In this document: one piece after another, positions 51,448 to 64,000 of the stretch
Numbering within the stretch: the stretch's first letter is position 1
Layout: every line of letters begins with the position of its first letter
Source: Hypericibacter terrae
GTDB lineage: Bacteria > Pseudomonadota > Alphaproteobacteria > Dongiales > Dongiaceae
Assembly: GCF_008728855.1 (NCBI RefSeq)
Contig: NZ_CP042906.1
Span: 682,001 to 746,000, forward strand
Direction of reading: 5' to 3'
Length of the DNA stretch: 64,000 nucleotides
The notes under the pieces: generated by a model
Told to the model about the DNA's origin: nothing
The model's database searches: none
The model's input: only the letters and a program-made list of their open reading frames with translations
Made by a program: the position numbers and the translations under genes

Positions 51448-51598
51448 GACCGAAACGGTCTCGTTCAGCTCTATTCCGGCTTCACCCCGTATTAACCCTG
51501 ATTACCCACCATCGGGACCGGTTTCCGCCCGCGACGGCGCTCGGGCGGACACGCCTCGATTCCCTTCGCGCGCTTCTTCGGTCGCAATCCATCCGGTG

Positions 51599-54500
51599 AT
51601 GCTCTCTTCGACGGCGGGCCAGTCCAAGCCGATATCCGCAGACCGGATCGCGCAGATCCTGGGCTACGGATTTATCTATCTCGCGCTGGCGGCCTTCAGC
51701 ATCGATCTGTCGTGCGGCAGCAATGGCGTGGCCGCGATCTGGCTTCCCAATGCGGTGGCGATGGGCTTCGTCATGCTGCGCCGGCCCTGGCAGGTCCAGC
51801 TGCCGGCCCTGGCGCTGGGCATCGCGCTGGCCGATATCCTCGAGGGCGATCCGGCCTTCGTCTCCGCGATGATGGCGCTCGTCAATACCGCCGAGATCGC
51901 GCTGGGCGCCTGGCTGATCCAGCGCTGGCTCGGCGCCGGCGACCGCTTCGCCCGGCTGCAGGAGGTCGTGCGCTTCATCCTGATCGCCGGCCTCGTGGTT
52001 CCCGTTTTCGGGGCCGCCCTCGGGGCCATGGCCGTCTATTGGGGCCTCGGCGTGCCGATGCCCGAGGTTCTGCCGGGCTGGTTCCTGACCGAGGCCATCG
52101 GCTACATCGTGCTCACGCCGATGCTGGTGCTGTGGTGGCCGCTTTGCCGGAAGACCGGCGGGCGGAAGGCATGGGCGGAACGATGGCTCCAAGGCTGGAA
52201 CCACAGGCGCGTCCTGGAGGCGGGCCTGCTCGGATCGGCGCTCTGTCTCAGCGGCTTCTGGCTGTTCAGCTCGGTCGGCTGGGCGGATGCGGCCGAGCTG
52301 CTGCCGACCTTCCTGGCGACGCCCCTGGTGCTCTGGGCTGTCATGCGTTTCGGCCGCCGCGGCGGCAGCCTCGCGACCCTGATCGTGGTCACGGCCGCCG
52401 TCGCCGGCCTCCTGGCGCATCAGACGCCGATCGACGATGCGCTGCCGGCGACTCCCAGCGACCTGCTGCTGCCGCCCCTGATGATGTGCGTGACCGCGCT
52501 GTCGGGCCTGCTGCTGGGCGCGGCCCTCGAGGAACAGAATGTCATGCGCAAGGCGCTCGAGAAGAGCGAAACGCATTTCCGCACGCTGGCCGAAGCCACG
52601 CATGTGGGCATCTACCGGACAGATGCCGCCGGGCGCTGTCTCTATGTCAATGAGGGCTGGAGCGCGATCACCGGTCGCGACGCCAAGATCTCGATGGGCG
52701 AGGACTGGTCGACGGCGCTTCATCCCGACGACCGCCGCCGCGTGATCGCGAACTGGTACGAGGCCGCCCGCAACGAAGCCACCGACTATGACGAGGAATA
52801 TCGCTGGATGCGGCCGGATGGGCAGGTGCGGCTGGTGCGGGATACCGCCCATCCGATCAAGGAAGGCGGCAAGACCACCGGCTTCGTCGGCACGGTCATC
52901 GATATCACCGACGAGCGCGCGGTGCGCGCTCAGCTCGAGGAAAGCCGCCAGCGCTTCGATCTGGCGCTGCGCGGCACCTCCGACGCGATCTGGGACTGGC
53001 ATCTGGCCACCGGCCGGCTCTGGTATGCGCCGCGTTTCACCGAGATGATGGGGTACGAACCCGCGCAGAGCCCGCAGACGATCGAGGCCTTCGAGGCCAT
53101 GGTCCATCCGGACGACAGGGCGAAACGCACGGCGATATTGACCGAGTATCTGGCCGGCGGTTTCAGCGGGCGCGGCTACACCATGGAGTACCGGCTGCGC
53201 CGGGCCGATGGCAGCTATCACTGGATGCGCACGCGCGCCCGCGCCGTGCTGGATCGGGCCGGCCGGCCCTTCCGCATCGCGGGCGCCCTCAGCGACATCC
53301 AGGAGGAGAAGCAGCGCGAGGTCGAGCTGCAGGCGGCGAAGGAGGCGGCCGAACGGGCCAATGCCGCCAAGTCCGAGTTCCTCGCGGTGATGAGCCACGA
53401 GATCCGCACGCCGATGAACGGGGTCCTCGGCATGACGGGGCTGTTGCTGGAAACCGAGCTCAGCCCGGAGCAGCGCCGCTATGGCGAGGTGATCAGGCGC
53501 TCCGGCAAGTCGCTGATGGCCCTGCTCAACGACATTCTCGATCTGTCCAAGCTCGAGGCGGGGCGGCTGGAGATCGAAACCATCGCCTTCGACCCGGCCG
53601 AGGTCGTTCGCGATGCGGTCGAGATCCATGCGGAAGCGGCCCGCGCCAAGGGCCTCGTTCTGGAATTCGAGCTGGCCGCGGGACTGCCGTCCCTGCTGAT
53701 GGGCGACCCGGCGCGGTTGCGGCAGATTCTGCTGAATCTCGTCGGCAACGCCGTCAAATTCACCGAGCGGGGACGCGTCAAGGTGGATCTCGTCCCGGGT
53801 CCCTGGAGGGGCGATGCGTGGCAGTTCCTCTTCGTCGTCAGCGACACCGGCATCGGCATGGACCAGGCGCAACTCGACCGCCTGTTCCGGAAATTCACCC
53901 AGGGCGATTCCTCCATGGCGCGCCGCTTCGGCGGCACCGGCCTCGGGCTCGCCATTTGTCGCCAGCTGGCCGAGTTGATGGGCGGAACCATCGGCGTCGA
54001 GAGCCGGCCCGGCGAAGGAAGCCGTTTCTCTCTCGCGCTGCCCTTGCGGACCGCGGACGGTACGCGGGCCTCGATGGCCGCATCCCGCGAGCCGCTCCGC
54101 TCGACGGCAGCAGGCGCCTCGCTCCTGCTGGTCGAGGACAATGAGGTCAACCAGGCCCTGGCCGTGGCGCTGCTCGCGCGCAGCGGCCATCGCGTCCATA
54201 CGGTCGACAGCGGCGTCGCGGCGGTCGCGGCCGTTCGTGACGGCGATTACGACCTGGTCCTGATGGATGTGCAGATGCCGGAAATGGACGGCATCGAGGC
54301 GACGCGGCGCATCCGGGCGCTCGAGGGCCCGAAGGCTCGCATCCCGATCGTCGCGATGACCGCCAACGCCATGATGGGCGACAGGGAGCGCTTCCTCGCG
54401 GCCGGCATGGACGACTATGTGTCGAAGCCGATCGATCGCGCGGCGCTGTTTGCCGTGATCGCCCATTGCCTCAAGCGCGCGCTGGTGACGCCGGTCGGCC

Positions 54501-54616
54501 CTGCGGTTTCCCCGGCGCCGGCCGCTGGCGGCACTCCGGCTCTCGATGCCGATCAAATGGCGGCGATCGAAGAGCTGATGAGCGATCTCGACCGTCGCGA
54601 CGGCACCGGCGGCTGA
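51599..54616 (+). CDS. MASE1-PAS hybrid sensor histidine kinase
   Basis: The 1005-residue protein has an N-terminal MASE1-type membrane region (about eight helices, residues 15-310) and two PAS/PAC blocks ([21 protein letters not shown] and [21 protein letters not shown]). A HisKA domain follows with [10 protein letters not shown] (His near 600), then an HATPase with [20 protein letters not shown]-terminal REC carries the phosphorylated Asp in [21 protein letters not shown] near 890. No Hpt or output domain is attached. ATG 51599 or GTG 51596 are possible starts. Confidence 0.92.
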   Translation: MLSSTAGQSKPISADRIAQILGYGFIYLALAAFSIDLSCGSNGVAAIWLPNAVAMGFVMLRRPWQVQLPALALGIALADILEGDPAFVSAMMALVNTAEIALGAWLIQRWLGAGDRFARLQEVVRFILIAGLVVPVFGAALGAMAVYWGLGVPMPEVLPGWFLTEAIGYIVLTPMLVLWWPLCRKTGGRKAWAERWLQGWNHRRVLEAGLLGSALCLSGFWLFSSVGWADAAELLPTFLATPLVLWAVMRFGRRGGSLATLIVVTAAVAGLLAHQTPIDDALPATPSDLLLPPLMMCVTALSGLLLGAALEEQNVMRKALEKSETHFRTLAEATHVGIYRTDAAGRCLYVNEGWSAITGRDAKISMGEDWSTALHPDDRRRVIANWYEAARNEATDYDEEYRWMRPDGQVRLVRDTAHPIKEGGKTTGFVGTVIDITDERAVRAQLEESRQRFDLALRGTSDAIWDWHLATGRLWYAPRFTEMMGYEPAQSPQTIEAFEAMVHPDDRAKRTAILTEYLAGGFSGRGYTMEYRLRRADGSYHWMRTRARAVLDRAGRPFRIAGALSDIQEEKQREVELQAAKEAAERANAAKSEFLAVMSHEIRTPMNGVLGMTGLLLETELSPEQRRYGEVIRRSGKSLMALLNDILDLSKLEAGRLEIETIAFDPAEVVRDAVEIHAEAARAKGLVLEFELAAGLPSLLMGDPARLRQILLNLVGNAVKFTERGRVKVDLVPGPWRGDAWQFLFVVSDTGIGMDQAQLDRLFRKFTQGDSSMARRFGGTGLGLAICRQLAELMGGTIGVESRPGEGSRFSLALPLRTADGTRASMAASREPLRSTAAGASLLLVEDNEVNQALAVALLARSGHRVHTVDSGVAAVAAVRDGDYDLVLMDVQMPEMDGIEATRRIRALEGPKARIPIVAMTANAMMGDRERFLAAGMDDYVSKPIDRAALFAVIAHCLKRALVTPVGPAVSPAPAAGGTPALDADQMAAIEELMSDLDRRDGTGG

Positions 54617-54810
54617 TCGGCAAGACGACCGCCGGCCCGATCCCGGCCGTCCGGGAAAGGGGTCAACCGCAGGACCGGGCCGGAATCGGAAGGGCCACGG
54701 CACGGTCGGCGCCATGGCCCTTCGGATATTGTTCTTGTTGGTTCATCCCGCCGGATCGGTTCCCGGGGGAAGACGCGGGGATCGCCGGACGAACCGGCGC
54801 GCGCGCTGTA

Positions 54811-55005
54811 TCAGGGATTATTGGCCTGCGAGGCGATGTCACCGAGCTTACTGCTGATGACACCGAAGATGCTGTTCAGCGATCCGCCCAGCACCTGCAG
54901 GGCAATGATGGAGGCGACTGACACGAGAGCGGCGATGAGCCCGTACTCTATAGCCGTGGCACCCGACTCGTTCTTGAGGAAGTACTGCAGCGGATTGTTG
55001 GGCAT
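54811..55005 (-). CDS. Flp-type IVb pilin, copy 1
   Basis: The 64-residue prepilin is MPNNPLQYFLKNESGATAIEYGLIAALVSVASIIALQVLGGSLN. The leader is processed before GATAIEYGLI, with the conserved Glu5 and Tyr6 of the Flp motif and a hydrophobic helix. It would form Tad/Flp fibres. A second pilin gene lies upstream. No tad assembly genes are in the window. Confidence 0.9.
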   Translation of the reverse strand: MPNNPLQYFLKNESGATAIEYGLIAALVSVASIIALQVLGGSLNSIFGVISSKLGDIASQANNP

Positions 55006-55104
55006 CGCTGAAATCTCCCTTCCCGAAGGTGCCCCCGGCCCGTCCGCCGTGAGCCCCTCGAAGGGAACCCACGGCGGCGGCCGGAAGGAAGCACTAGTCA
55101 GCGA

Positions 55105-55296
55105 TTACTGCTTCGCCTTGGCGGCGGCGCTGGCGAGGTTGCTGCTGACGACCGAGAAGATGCTCGACAGCGAACCGCCGAGGGTCTGCAGAGCAACGAT
55201 CGCGGCGACCGACACGAGAGCGGCGATCAGGCCGTACTCGATCGCGGTGGCGCCCGACTCGTCATGGATGAAGTTTTGGATCGTGGTCTTCAACAT
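55105..55296 (-). CDS. Flp-type IVb pilin, copy 2
   Basis: The 63-residue prepilin has the same motif as copy 1 (ESGATAIEYGLIAALVSVAAIVALQTLGGSLSS) and an Ala/Lys-rich end. The two genes are 100 bp apart in tandem and the central helix is nearly identical, consistent with duplication. AAGGAG precedes the ATG. It is the likely first gene of the pair. Confidence 0.9.
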   Translation of the reverse strand: MLKTTIQNFIHDESGATAIEYGLIAALVSVAAIVALQTLGGSLSSIFSVVSSNLASAAAKAKQ

Positions 55297-55558
55297 GATT
55301 GGGTCTCCTTCCTGAATGTAACCCGCGATCAGGATGCCCCCAACCTCTGAAGCAAAGGTTAATCGGCGGGCATATTGGGAGACCTCAAAAGAATGGGACG
55401 GAAATACTTTCTGATCATTTAACGCGCAATCAAATAAAACTCGAGCGATCGATGGTTTCGTTGCAGCGACTTAGCGGCTCGCTTCGAGCGTCGCACAAAA
55501 AAGAGGCCGTGCGGCGGCGCCGTGCCGGGCACCGTCGAAAAAAAATCGACAGGAAAAA

Positions 55559-56764
55559 TCAGACCGGCACTTCGGCGGGAAGCCGCATGACGCGACGGAC
55601 GAACCATCCAGAACCGGCCCAGAGCAGCAGGGCGCAGACCGCCGAGACATAGCCATCGAGCGCGTAGTGCCAGCCGAGATGCACGGAGCCGAGCATGATC
55701 AGGACCGCGAAGACCGTGAACATGATCCCCATCCGTCGCGAGGTTCGCCAGCCCAGCAGCGCCAGGAGGGTCGCGATCGCAATATGCATGCTGGGCATGG
55801 CCGAGATTCCGACGCCTAGATCGAGCCGATGGAGGCTGTAGCCATCCCACAGCACCTGCTGCGTGTTGAGAGCCCACAGATCGTAGGTCTGATCGACCTG
55901 GTGCAGATAGGCCATGAGCGGTGCATAGGGGTTGGGCCCGGGAACGATACGGTCGAAATAGCAGGGGCCGGCCGACGAAAAGACGGACGCCAGCACGCCG
56001 CCGATCAGGATCCAGGACAGCGCCATCGACAAAAGGAACTGCATCCGCTGCTGCGGACCGCGCAGGGTGAAGAACTGCCAGAAGCAGGTGAACCACAGCG
56101 CGAAGAACCAGACATTGTAATTGACGTTCAGAAGCTCGGTGATCAGGGGATGTCCGAGCACGGGCTGCAGCAATTGCCAGGGGGCCACCCCGCCATGGAG
56201 CCAGCGATCCCACTGTTCCAGCCGCACATCCCAGGAGAAGGGCCGGAAGAAGGGAATGGCCGCCTTGGTCACCGAGAAGGTGCCGACGAGAAAGGGCAGG
56301 AAGCAGAGCATCGGCAGGCCCCGCGCCAGGCGGCGGGGCTGGCCCAGATTATGCCGCAGGTCGCTCAGCAGCATCATCAGGGGGCTCTTCGGCCGGACGA
56401 TCAGCGCGATATAAAGTGCGCGGCCGGCGAAGAAGAGAAACAGGGTGATCGGCAGGATGAAGGAATAGACGCCGAAATAAAGCCCGATCGACAGGATCGA
56501 CGCCGCCTCGAAATGGACCGCGATCCAGGCCCCCGCCACCGTATAGACCATGATGAGGCCGATCAGCCACGCGTCGCGACGGAAGGCCGCGGGCAGCTCG
56601 CCGACGAACTCGATCGCATAGTCGACGGCGCCCCGGCGAAGGCTTTCGGCGAGGTCGGGAAGTCTCTGCGGAAGCGTCGACAGCCAGGCAACCGTCAGGG
56701 GGCTCGGTCGCGGCAGGGCGCCGATCTCGACCGCGGATTCAGGGTTGAAGGGCTGATCGGTCAT
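55559..56764 (-). CDS. PAP2-family membrane phosphatase
   Basis: The 401-residue protein has about eight hydrophobic segments and the PAP2 motifs AMPSMHIAIATLL and GSVHLGWHYALDGY, with catalytic His residues. The first motif (KX6RP) is not obvious. The long N-terminal region of about 150 residues resembles inositol-phosphorylceramide-synthase-type PAP2 proteins. It could dephosphorylate or transfer lipid head groups. The neighbouring Flp genes and the downstream DDAH gene are probably unrelated. Confidence 0.82.
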   Translation of the reverse strand: MTDQPFNPESAVEIGALPRPSPLTVAWLSTLPQRLPDLAESLRRGAVDYAIEFVGELPAAFRRDAWLIGLIMVYTVAGAWIAVHFEAASILSIGLYFGVYSFILPITLFLFFAGRALYIALIVRPKSPLMMLLSDLRHNLGQPRRLARGLPMLCFLPFLVGTFSVTKAAIPFFRPFSWDVRLEQWDRWLHGGVAPWQLLQPVLGHPLITELLNVNYNVWFFALWFTCFWQFFTLRGPQQRMQFLLSMALSWILIGGVLASVFSSAGPCYFDRIVPGPNPYAPLMAYLHQVDQTYDLWALNTQQVLWDGYSLHRLDLGVGISAMPSMHIAIATLLALLGWRTSRRMGIMFTVFAVLIMLGSVHLGWHYALDGYVSAVCALLLWAGSGWFVRRVMRLPAEVPV

Positions 56765-56998
56765 GACCGAAGCGACCTCGATTGTCGATAAGGGACGGGC
56801 GCGGGCGCCGGCTCGGGCCTTCGATCTCGGGAAGGACGCGGCAAGGCCGCGGCCTTCCTAAAATTCGAGACGCATTCGAGCGGCCCTCCGCACCGCCTCA
56901 CTTTGCGGCAAGAGGTTGAACGATCCCTTAATTGCGAAGGAAGAGTTAATTCCTGGCGACGGCGAGGAATGGGCCGGCCGGGCGCCGCTTGCCGGAAC

Positions 56999-57877
56999 TC
57001 AGTCGCGCAGCAGCGGACGCGTCAGGCAGGTGGGACCGCCCTGGCCCTTGGCCGAAATCTCGCGGCCGGCGATGACCTCGACCCGGCATCCGGCCGCGCG
57101 CAGGCGCGCTTGCGTCTGCGGATTGCCCTTGAGCATCACGCAGTGGCGCGGCGCGATCGCCAGCACGTTGCAGCCCATGCTGTCGAACTCCGCATCCGGC
57201 ACCTCGACCAGGGTCATGCCGCGCGCGATCAGCCATTCCCGGAACGGCACCGGCATCAGCGGCGAATAGACCAGGAGCAGATCGCGGTCGAGCGGGCTCA
57301 GGATCGACATCAGGTGGAACACGTCGCCGGGCCCGCGATAATGCGGCAGCGGGACCGTCACCACCTCGACCCCGGGCCCCACCAGCGCCTGCAATTGCCG
57401 GATGCCCTCGTCGTTGGTGCGATAGCCGCGCCCGACCGCCAGGCAACGCGCGTCGAACCAGACGAGATCGCCGCCCTCGATGCGCCCCGCGCCCTCGATC
57501 CGGCCCAGGATCGGAATGCCGGCGGCCCCCAGCGCCTTGCCATGGAGCGCCGGCTCGCCCTGGCGCGCGGGCTTGCCCATGTTGCAGAGGATCAGGCCGC
57601 CCGGCGCCACGATCGCGGCGTCGCGCACATAGAGCGCATCGATGGTCAGGCTCGGATCGGCCGGCAGATGGTCGAGCGTCGCGCCCACGGATTCGAGGCA
57701 GGCCTCGAGCCGGTCATATTCGCGCGCGGCCTCGGCCATGAGCGGCGCCTCGGTATAGGCGAGCCTTTGCCACTCGGCCACGATCTTGGCCGGGCTCTGG
57801 AATGCGGCCTCGGGCCGGCGCAGCGCCACCCGCCGGATGCGGCCGAATTCGTTGAAGCCGCCGATCTGACCTGCCAT
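56999..57877 (-). CDS. dimethylarginine dimethylaminohydrolase-like amidinohydrolase
   Basis: The 292-residue protein is a five-bladed guanidino-modifying enzyme. DALYVRDAAIVAPGGLIL, RIEGGDLVWFDARCLAVGRGYRTNDEGIRQL, and GDVFHLMSILSPLDRDLLLVY with the catalytic His match the family. The C-terminal nucleophile is Cys284 in GGPTCLTRPLLRD. It would hydrolyse N-methylated arginine to citrulline and methylamine; other guanidino compounds are possible. It stands alone, between the PAP2 gene and the hybrid kinase gene. Confidence 0.88.
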   Translation of the reverse strand: MAGQIGGFNEFGRIRRVALRRPEAAFQSPAKIVAEWQRLAYTEAPLMAEAAREYDRLEACLESVGATLDHLPADPSLTIDALYVRDAAIVAPGGLILCNMGKPARQGEPALHGKALGAAGIPILGRIEGAGRIEGGDLVWFDARCLAVGRGYRTNDEGIRQLQALVGPGVEVVTVPLPHYRGPGDVFHLMSILSPLDRDLLLVYSPLMPVPFREWLIARGMTLVEVPDAEFDSMGCNVLAIAPRHCVMLKGNPQTQARLRAAGCRVEVIAGREISAKGQGGPTCLTRPLLRD

Positions 57878-57981
57878 GGACCGCGTTTCCTTGCGCTTGG
57901 AGAAAATGCGGAAGGACCCTAATGCAAACGTCTTCTCTCTTCACCTCTTCCTTGAGGGGGAGAGGATCGGGAAGAAGGCGC

Positions 57982-60945
<2,964 letters not shown>

Positions 60946-61290
60946 CCTTGGAGCCGCCTCCGATCGGCTCCCTTCCGGACAGGGAGCCCGCTGCCGCCGC
61001 CGGACCGGGAACCGGGCGAGGCAGGCTAAATCTTTCTAATAACGGGGCCTTAAGACCGCGTTAGCAGCCGCAAAACCTGGCAGGCCCCCGGAACCGCAGC
61101 CGCCCCCGGCCGTTAAATAGGTAATAATCATGTGGTTATTAAGAATTATGACAGTGTTGCCCTGCAAACTGCCACATGGGCTTGCTTGTTCGGGGTTTCA
61201 GCCTCAGATATATTGCGCCGCAACAAAGCGAATCGCCGCCGGCAACCAGGCCGGTCTGGAGCGTCGCGCGCGAGCAGAGGGTGTGGGTCG
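60946..61290. other. intergenic region without gene
   Basis: A GC-rich part (60946-61110) is followed by an AT-rich patch, 61111-61160 (TTAAATAGGTAATAATCATG and following), which could hold the promoter of the MaoC gene. The longer frame to 61132 is not supported because the MaoC fold begins at 61291. Confidence 0.4.
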
Positions 61291-61737
61291 ATGGCTGACG
61301 TGGGTAGCGGGCATTTCCTCGAGGATCTGTCGGTCGGACAGTCCGCGACCTATGCCAAGACCGTGACGGACGCCGATATCGTCCTGTTTGCGGGCATCTC
61401 CGGCGACGTCAATCCGGTCCATCTCGACCAGGATTACGCGACCGGCACCATGTTCAAGGGCCGGATCGCCCATGGCATGCTGACCGCGAGCTTCATCTCG
61501 GCCGTGCTCGGCACCAAGCTGCCGGGGCCGGGCTGCATCTATGTGAGCCAGAACCTCAAATTCAAAGCCCCGGTCCGCATCGGCGAGACAGTGCGCGCGA
61601 CCGTGACGGTCACGGCGATCGACCCGGTCCGCGCCCGGGTCACGGTCTCGACCGTCTGCAAGGTCGGCGAAACCGTCGTCATCGATGGCGAGGCCCAGTT
61701 GGTGGTGCCGCGCCGCCAGGTCCAGGCGGCCGAGTAA
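61291..61737 (+). CDS. MaoC-family (R)-specific enoyl-CoA hydratase
   Basis: The 148-residue hot-dog-fold protein has the catalytic motif FAGISGDVNPVHLDQDYA (Asp/His dyad of the hydratase 2 motif), then GRIAHGMLTASFISAVLGTKLPGPGCIYVSQNLKFKAPVRIG. The single-domain form is like PhaJ and would hydrate trans-enoyl-CoA to (R)-3-hydroxyacyl-CoA. No PHA genes are nearby. Confidence 0.9.
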   Translation: MADVGSGHFLEDLSVGQSATYAKTVTDADIVLFAGISGDVNPVHLDQDYATGTMFKGRIAHGMLTASFISAVLGTKLPGPGCIYVSQNLKFKAPVRIGETVRATVTVTAIDPVRARVTVSTVCKVGETVVIDGEAQLVVPRRQVQAAE

Positions 61738-61919
61738 CGGCGCTTTCCGGGGCCCGCTAAGGCCCTGCGGCCACGGGAAATTTCGGTCCTTTCGCCGCGG
61801 CTCGGACGAGCTCCTTCGGCCTATCCAGCCCTCAGGCGACGCGCTATCTTCGCCCGCTCTCCTGCCCCAGGCCGCCGGCCTGAAGCTGGAGTCTTGCGAC
61901 TGCCCCCGAGCCGGAACGC

Positions 61920-62981
61920 ATGCGATTATTCCGCCATCACACCGAGATTCCCGTCGAAGCGCGCCATGCCGTGGTGGCGCTGGGGAATTTCGACGGCGTC
62001 CATCGCGGCCACCAGGCGGTGATCGGCCGGGCCCAGGCCAAGGCCCGCGAGCTTGGCACCAATGCGGCGGTCCTGACCTTCGAGCCCCATCCGCGCGAAT
62101 TCTTCAAACCCGATCAGCCGTCCTTCCGCCTGACGCCCCTGCGCATCAAGGTGCGCCAGCTCGAGGCGATGGGACTCGACGATCTCTTCGTGCTGCCCTT
62201 CGGTCCGCGGCTCGCCCAGATGAGCGCCGAGGCCTTCGTGATCGAGGTGTTGATCGAGGGGCTCGCCGCCCAGCATGTGGTGGTCGGCTATGATTTCGTG
62301 TTCGGCCGCGCGCGGCGCGGCAATGCAGCCCTCCTGGCCGATCTGGGTCAGATGCATGGCTTGGGCGTGACCTCGGTCGAGGCCGCTGCCAGCGACGGCG
62401 GCGAGGTGTTCTCTTCCACCAAGGTGCGCGAGCATCTGACCGCCGGCCGGCCGATGAGCGCCACGGCGCTGCTGGGCCGGCCCTGGGAGATCGAGGGCCG
62501 CGTCGAGCATGGCGATCAGCGTGGCCGGCAATTGGGGTTTCCCACGGCCAATATCGCGATCGGCGACTATCTCCAGCCGATGCTGGGCGTCTATGCGGTG
62601 AAGGCCGGCATCGATATGGGAGCCGCGACGCGCTGGGTCGACGGCGTCGCCAATCTCGGCCGCCGGCCCACCGTCGGCGGCACGCGGGTTCAGCTCGAGG
62701 TGCATCTCTTCGACATGGCGGCCGATCTCTATGGGCGGCATCTGCGCGTCGCCTTCATCGACTTCCTGCGGCCGGAGAAGAAGTTCTCCGGATTGCCCGA
62801 GCTCAAGGCGCAGATCGCCGAGGACAGCGCCCGCGCGCGCGAAATCCTGCAGGCCTATGCGGGTCCGCAGCCCGGTGCGTCGCCCGCGGCTGCGCCGCCG
62901 ACGCCGAAAGGACCCGAGGGCGATGTCTATGACCGCGCCCTGCGTCCCAAGATCCGACCCAAGATTTCCACCAACCACTGA
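61920..62981 (+). CDS. ribF: bifunctional riboflavin kinase/FAD synthetase
   Basis: The 353-residue protein has an N-terminal FAD synthetase (VALGNFDGVHRGHQAVIGRAQ, KVREHLTAG) and a C-terminal riboflavin kinase (GRQLGFPTANIAIGDYLQPMLGVYAVKAG, GVANLGRRPTVGG). It converts riboflavin to FMN and FAD. The last 45 residues are Pro/Ala-rich and unusual compared with the family, possibly a disordered tail. It is about 80 bp before ileS, the usual ribF-ileS order. Confidence 0.95.
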   Translation: MRLFRHHTEIPVEARHAVVALGNFDGVHRGHQAVIGRAQAKARELGTNAAVLTFEPHPREFFKPDQPSFRLTPLRIKVRQLEAMGLDDLFVLPFGPRLAQMSAEAFVIEVLIEGLAAQHVVVGYDFVFGRARRGNAALLADLGQMHGLGVTSVEAAASDGGEVFSSTKVREHLTAGRPMSATALLGRPWEIEGRVEHGDQRGRQLGFPTANIAIGDYLQPMLGVYAVKAGIDMGAATRWVDGVANLGRRPTVGGTRVQLEVHLFDMAADLYGRHLRVAFIDFLRPEKKFSGLPELKAQIAEDSARAREILQAYAGPQPGASPAAAPPTPKGPEGDVYDRALRPKIRPKISTNH

Positions 62982-63062
62982 CACGCAACTGACGGATGAC
63001 CGGGGCGGGCCTGGAGCCTGCGAAGCCCCCGGCGCCACGAACGGCGATCACGCGAGGGACCG

Positions 63063-64000
63063 TTGGATTACAAAGACACCGTTTTTCTGCCGCGCACCGA
63101 CTTTCCCATGCGCGGCAACCTGCCGACCCGCGAGCCGGAGACGCTGAGGCGCTGGCAGGAGTTGAACCTGTTCCAGCGCCTGCGCGACGCGTCGCGCGGC
63201 CGGCCGCGCTTCCTGCTGCATGACGGCCCGCCCTACGCCAACGGCAACATCCATATCGGCCACGCGCTCAACAAGATCCTGAAGGACGTCGTCAACCGCA
63301 CCCAGCAGATGCTGGGCAAGGACGCGAACTACGTGCCCGGCTGGGACTGCCACGGCCTGCCGATCGAATGGAAGATCGAGGAGAAATACCGCGCCGCCGG
63401 CAGGGACAAGGACGCCGTGCCGGTGGTCGAGTTCCGGCGCGAATGCCGCGACTTCGCCGAACATTGGATCGGCGTGCAGCGCGAGGAGTTCAAGCGCCTC
63501 GGCGTCGAGGGCGACTGGGCCCATCCCTACACCACCATGGCCTTTTTCGCCGAGGCGCAGATCGTGCGCGAGATCGGCAAGTTCCTGATAAATGGGGGCC
63601 TCTTCCGCGGCTCCAAGCCGGTGATGTGGTCGGTGGTCGAGAAGACCGCGCTGGCCGAGGCCGAGGTCGAGTATCACGACCATGTCTCGAACACGATCTA
63701 TCTGCGCTTCCCGATCCTGCGCTCGGCCCTGCCGGCGCTGGCGGGGGCGGGGGCCGTGATCTGGACCACCACGCCCTGGACGATTCCGGCCAACCGCGCC
63801 ATGGCCTATGGCAATGAGATCGACTACGAGCTGATCGAAGTGGTCGCGGTCGCCGAAGGTGCCGTGGCGAAGCCGGGCGACAAGCTCCTGGTTGCCGCGG
63901 CCTTGCGCTCCGAGTTCGAGAAGGCGGCGCAGATCACGGAGGCGAAGACGCTGTGGTCGGGCAAGGGCGAGGCGCTCGCCGGCACGATCGCGCGCCATCC
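63063..64000 (+). CDS. ileS: isoleucyl-tRNA synthetase (5' part, runs off the window)
   Basis: The first 312 residues are visible: [26 protein letters not shown], the HIGH motif in [39 protein letters not shown], and the editing-domain region ([27 protein letters not shown]). It charges tRNA-Ile. The start is TTG at 63063 with GAGGGA about 5 bp upstream; no ATG is available in frame. The C-terminal KMSKS and zinc regions lie beyond the window. Confidence 0.95.
   Translation, partial: MDYKDTVFLPRTDFPMRGNLPTREPETLRRWQELNLFQRLRDASRGRPRFLLHDGPPYANGNIHIGHALNKILKDVVNRTQQMLGKDANYVPGWDCHGLPIEWKIEEKYRAAGRDKDAVPVVEFRRECRDFAEHWIGVQREEFKRLGVEGDWAHPYTTMAFFAEAQIVREIGKFLINGGLFRGSKPVMWSVVEKTALAEAEVEYHDHVSNTIYLRFPILRSALPALAGAGAVIWTTTPWTIPANRAMAYGNEIDYELIEVVAVAEGAVAKPGDKLLVAAALRSEFEKAAQITEAKTLWSGKGEALAGTIARH

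Overview
The window is a GC-rich chromosomal segment from an alphaproteobacterium. The best guess is a Rhodospirillales-type organism. This rests on the ccoNOQP-ccoGHIS order with an FNR/FixK-type box, the DUF2267/CBS/Prs stress genes, Flp pilins, a tRNA-His with encoded CCA, the TorT-like ABC cassette and the paired PAS_5 proteins. The genus is inference.

Layout: (1) 1-6.3 kb is a stress/micro-oxic island: a proteasome-like Ntn hydrolase, a CapA-like protein, a small WYL-like protein, a CBS-pair protein, a COG2187-type kinase-fold protein, an accessory PRPP synthetase and a DUF2267 protein. FNR/FixK-like palindromes precede most of its transcription units. (2) 6.5-9.9 kb (minus) is a five-gene operon: a pentapeptide-repeat protein, a protein with six KDFKEG-type hexapeptide units, an unknown protein, a RimK/MvdD-like ATP-grasp ligase and a putative 2OG-Fe(II) oxygenase. 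I read it as a candidate ribosomal-peptide (graspetide-like) pathway. (3) 10.4-16.7 kb is an RNA-quality-control locus: a serine hydrolase, two COG3541-type nucleotidyltransferases, tRNA-His, an HTH regulator, a tandem array of five Y-RNA-like genes and a Ro60/TROVE (Rsr) protein. The first three RNAs contain a circularly permuted tRNA-like module.

(4) 16.7-20 kb holds a small conserved protein, a Mn riboswitch with a GDT1-type transporter, two PAS_5 paralogues and a GST. (5) 20-30.3 kb is a long minus-strand operon: TorT-like ABC importer, Gfo/Idh/MocA dehydrogenase and PxpABC-like 5-oxoprolinase with its own biotin carboxylase and carrier, divergent from a LysR regulator. An IS4-like element in repeat-rich DNA and the biotin transporter gene bioY follow. 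(6) 33-34.4 kb carries iron uptake (cupredoxin + FTR1) behind a Fur-like site, then a stand-alone RAM domain protein. (7) 34.7-43.8 kb carries the complete cbb3 oxidase structural and assembly set. (8) 44-51.4 kb has a TMADH-like flavoprotein with an MttB-family methyltransferase, HutD, a class I amidotransferase, an MFS transporter and an Hpt protein. (9) 51.6-61 kb has two large hybrid histidine kinases, two Flp pilins, a PAP2 phosphatase and a DDAH-like amidinohydrolase. (10) 61.3-64 kb has a MaoC hydratase, ribF and the 5' part of ileS.

The two regions most worth attention are the Y-RNA/TROVE/nucleotidyltransferase locus and the ATP-grasp/hexapeptide-repeat operon.
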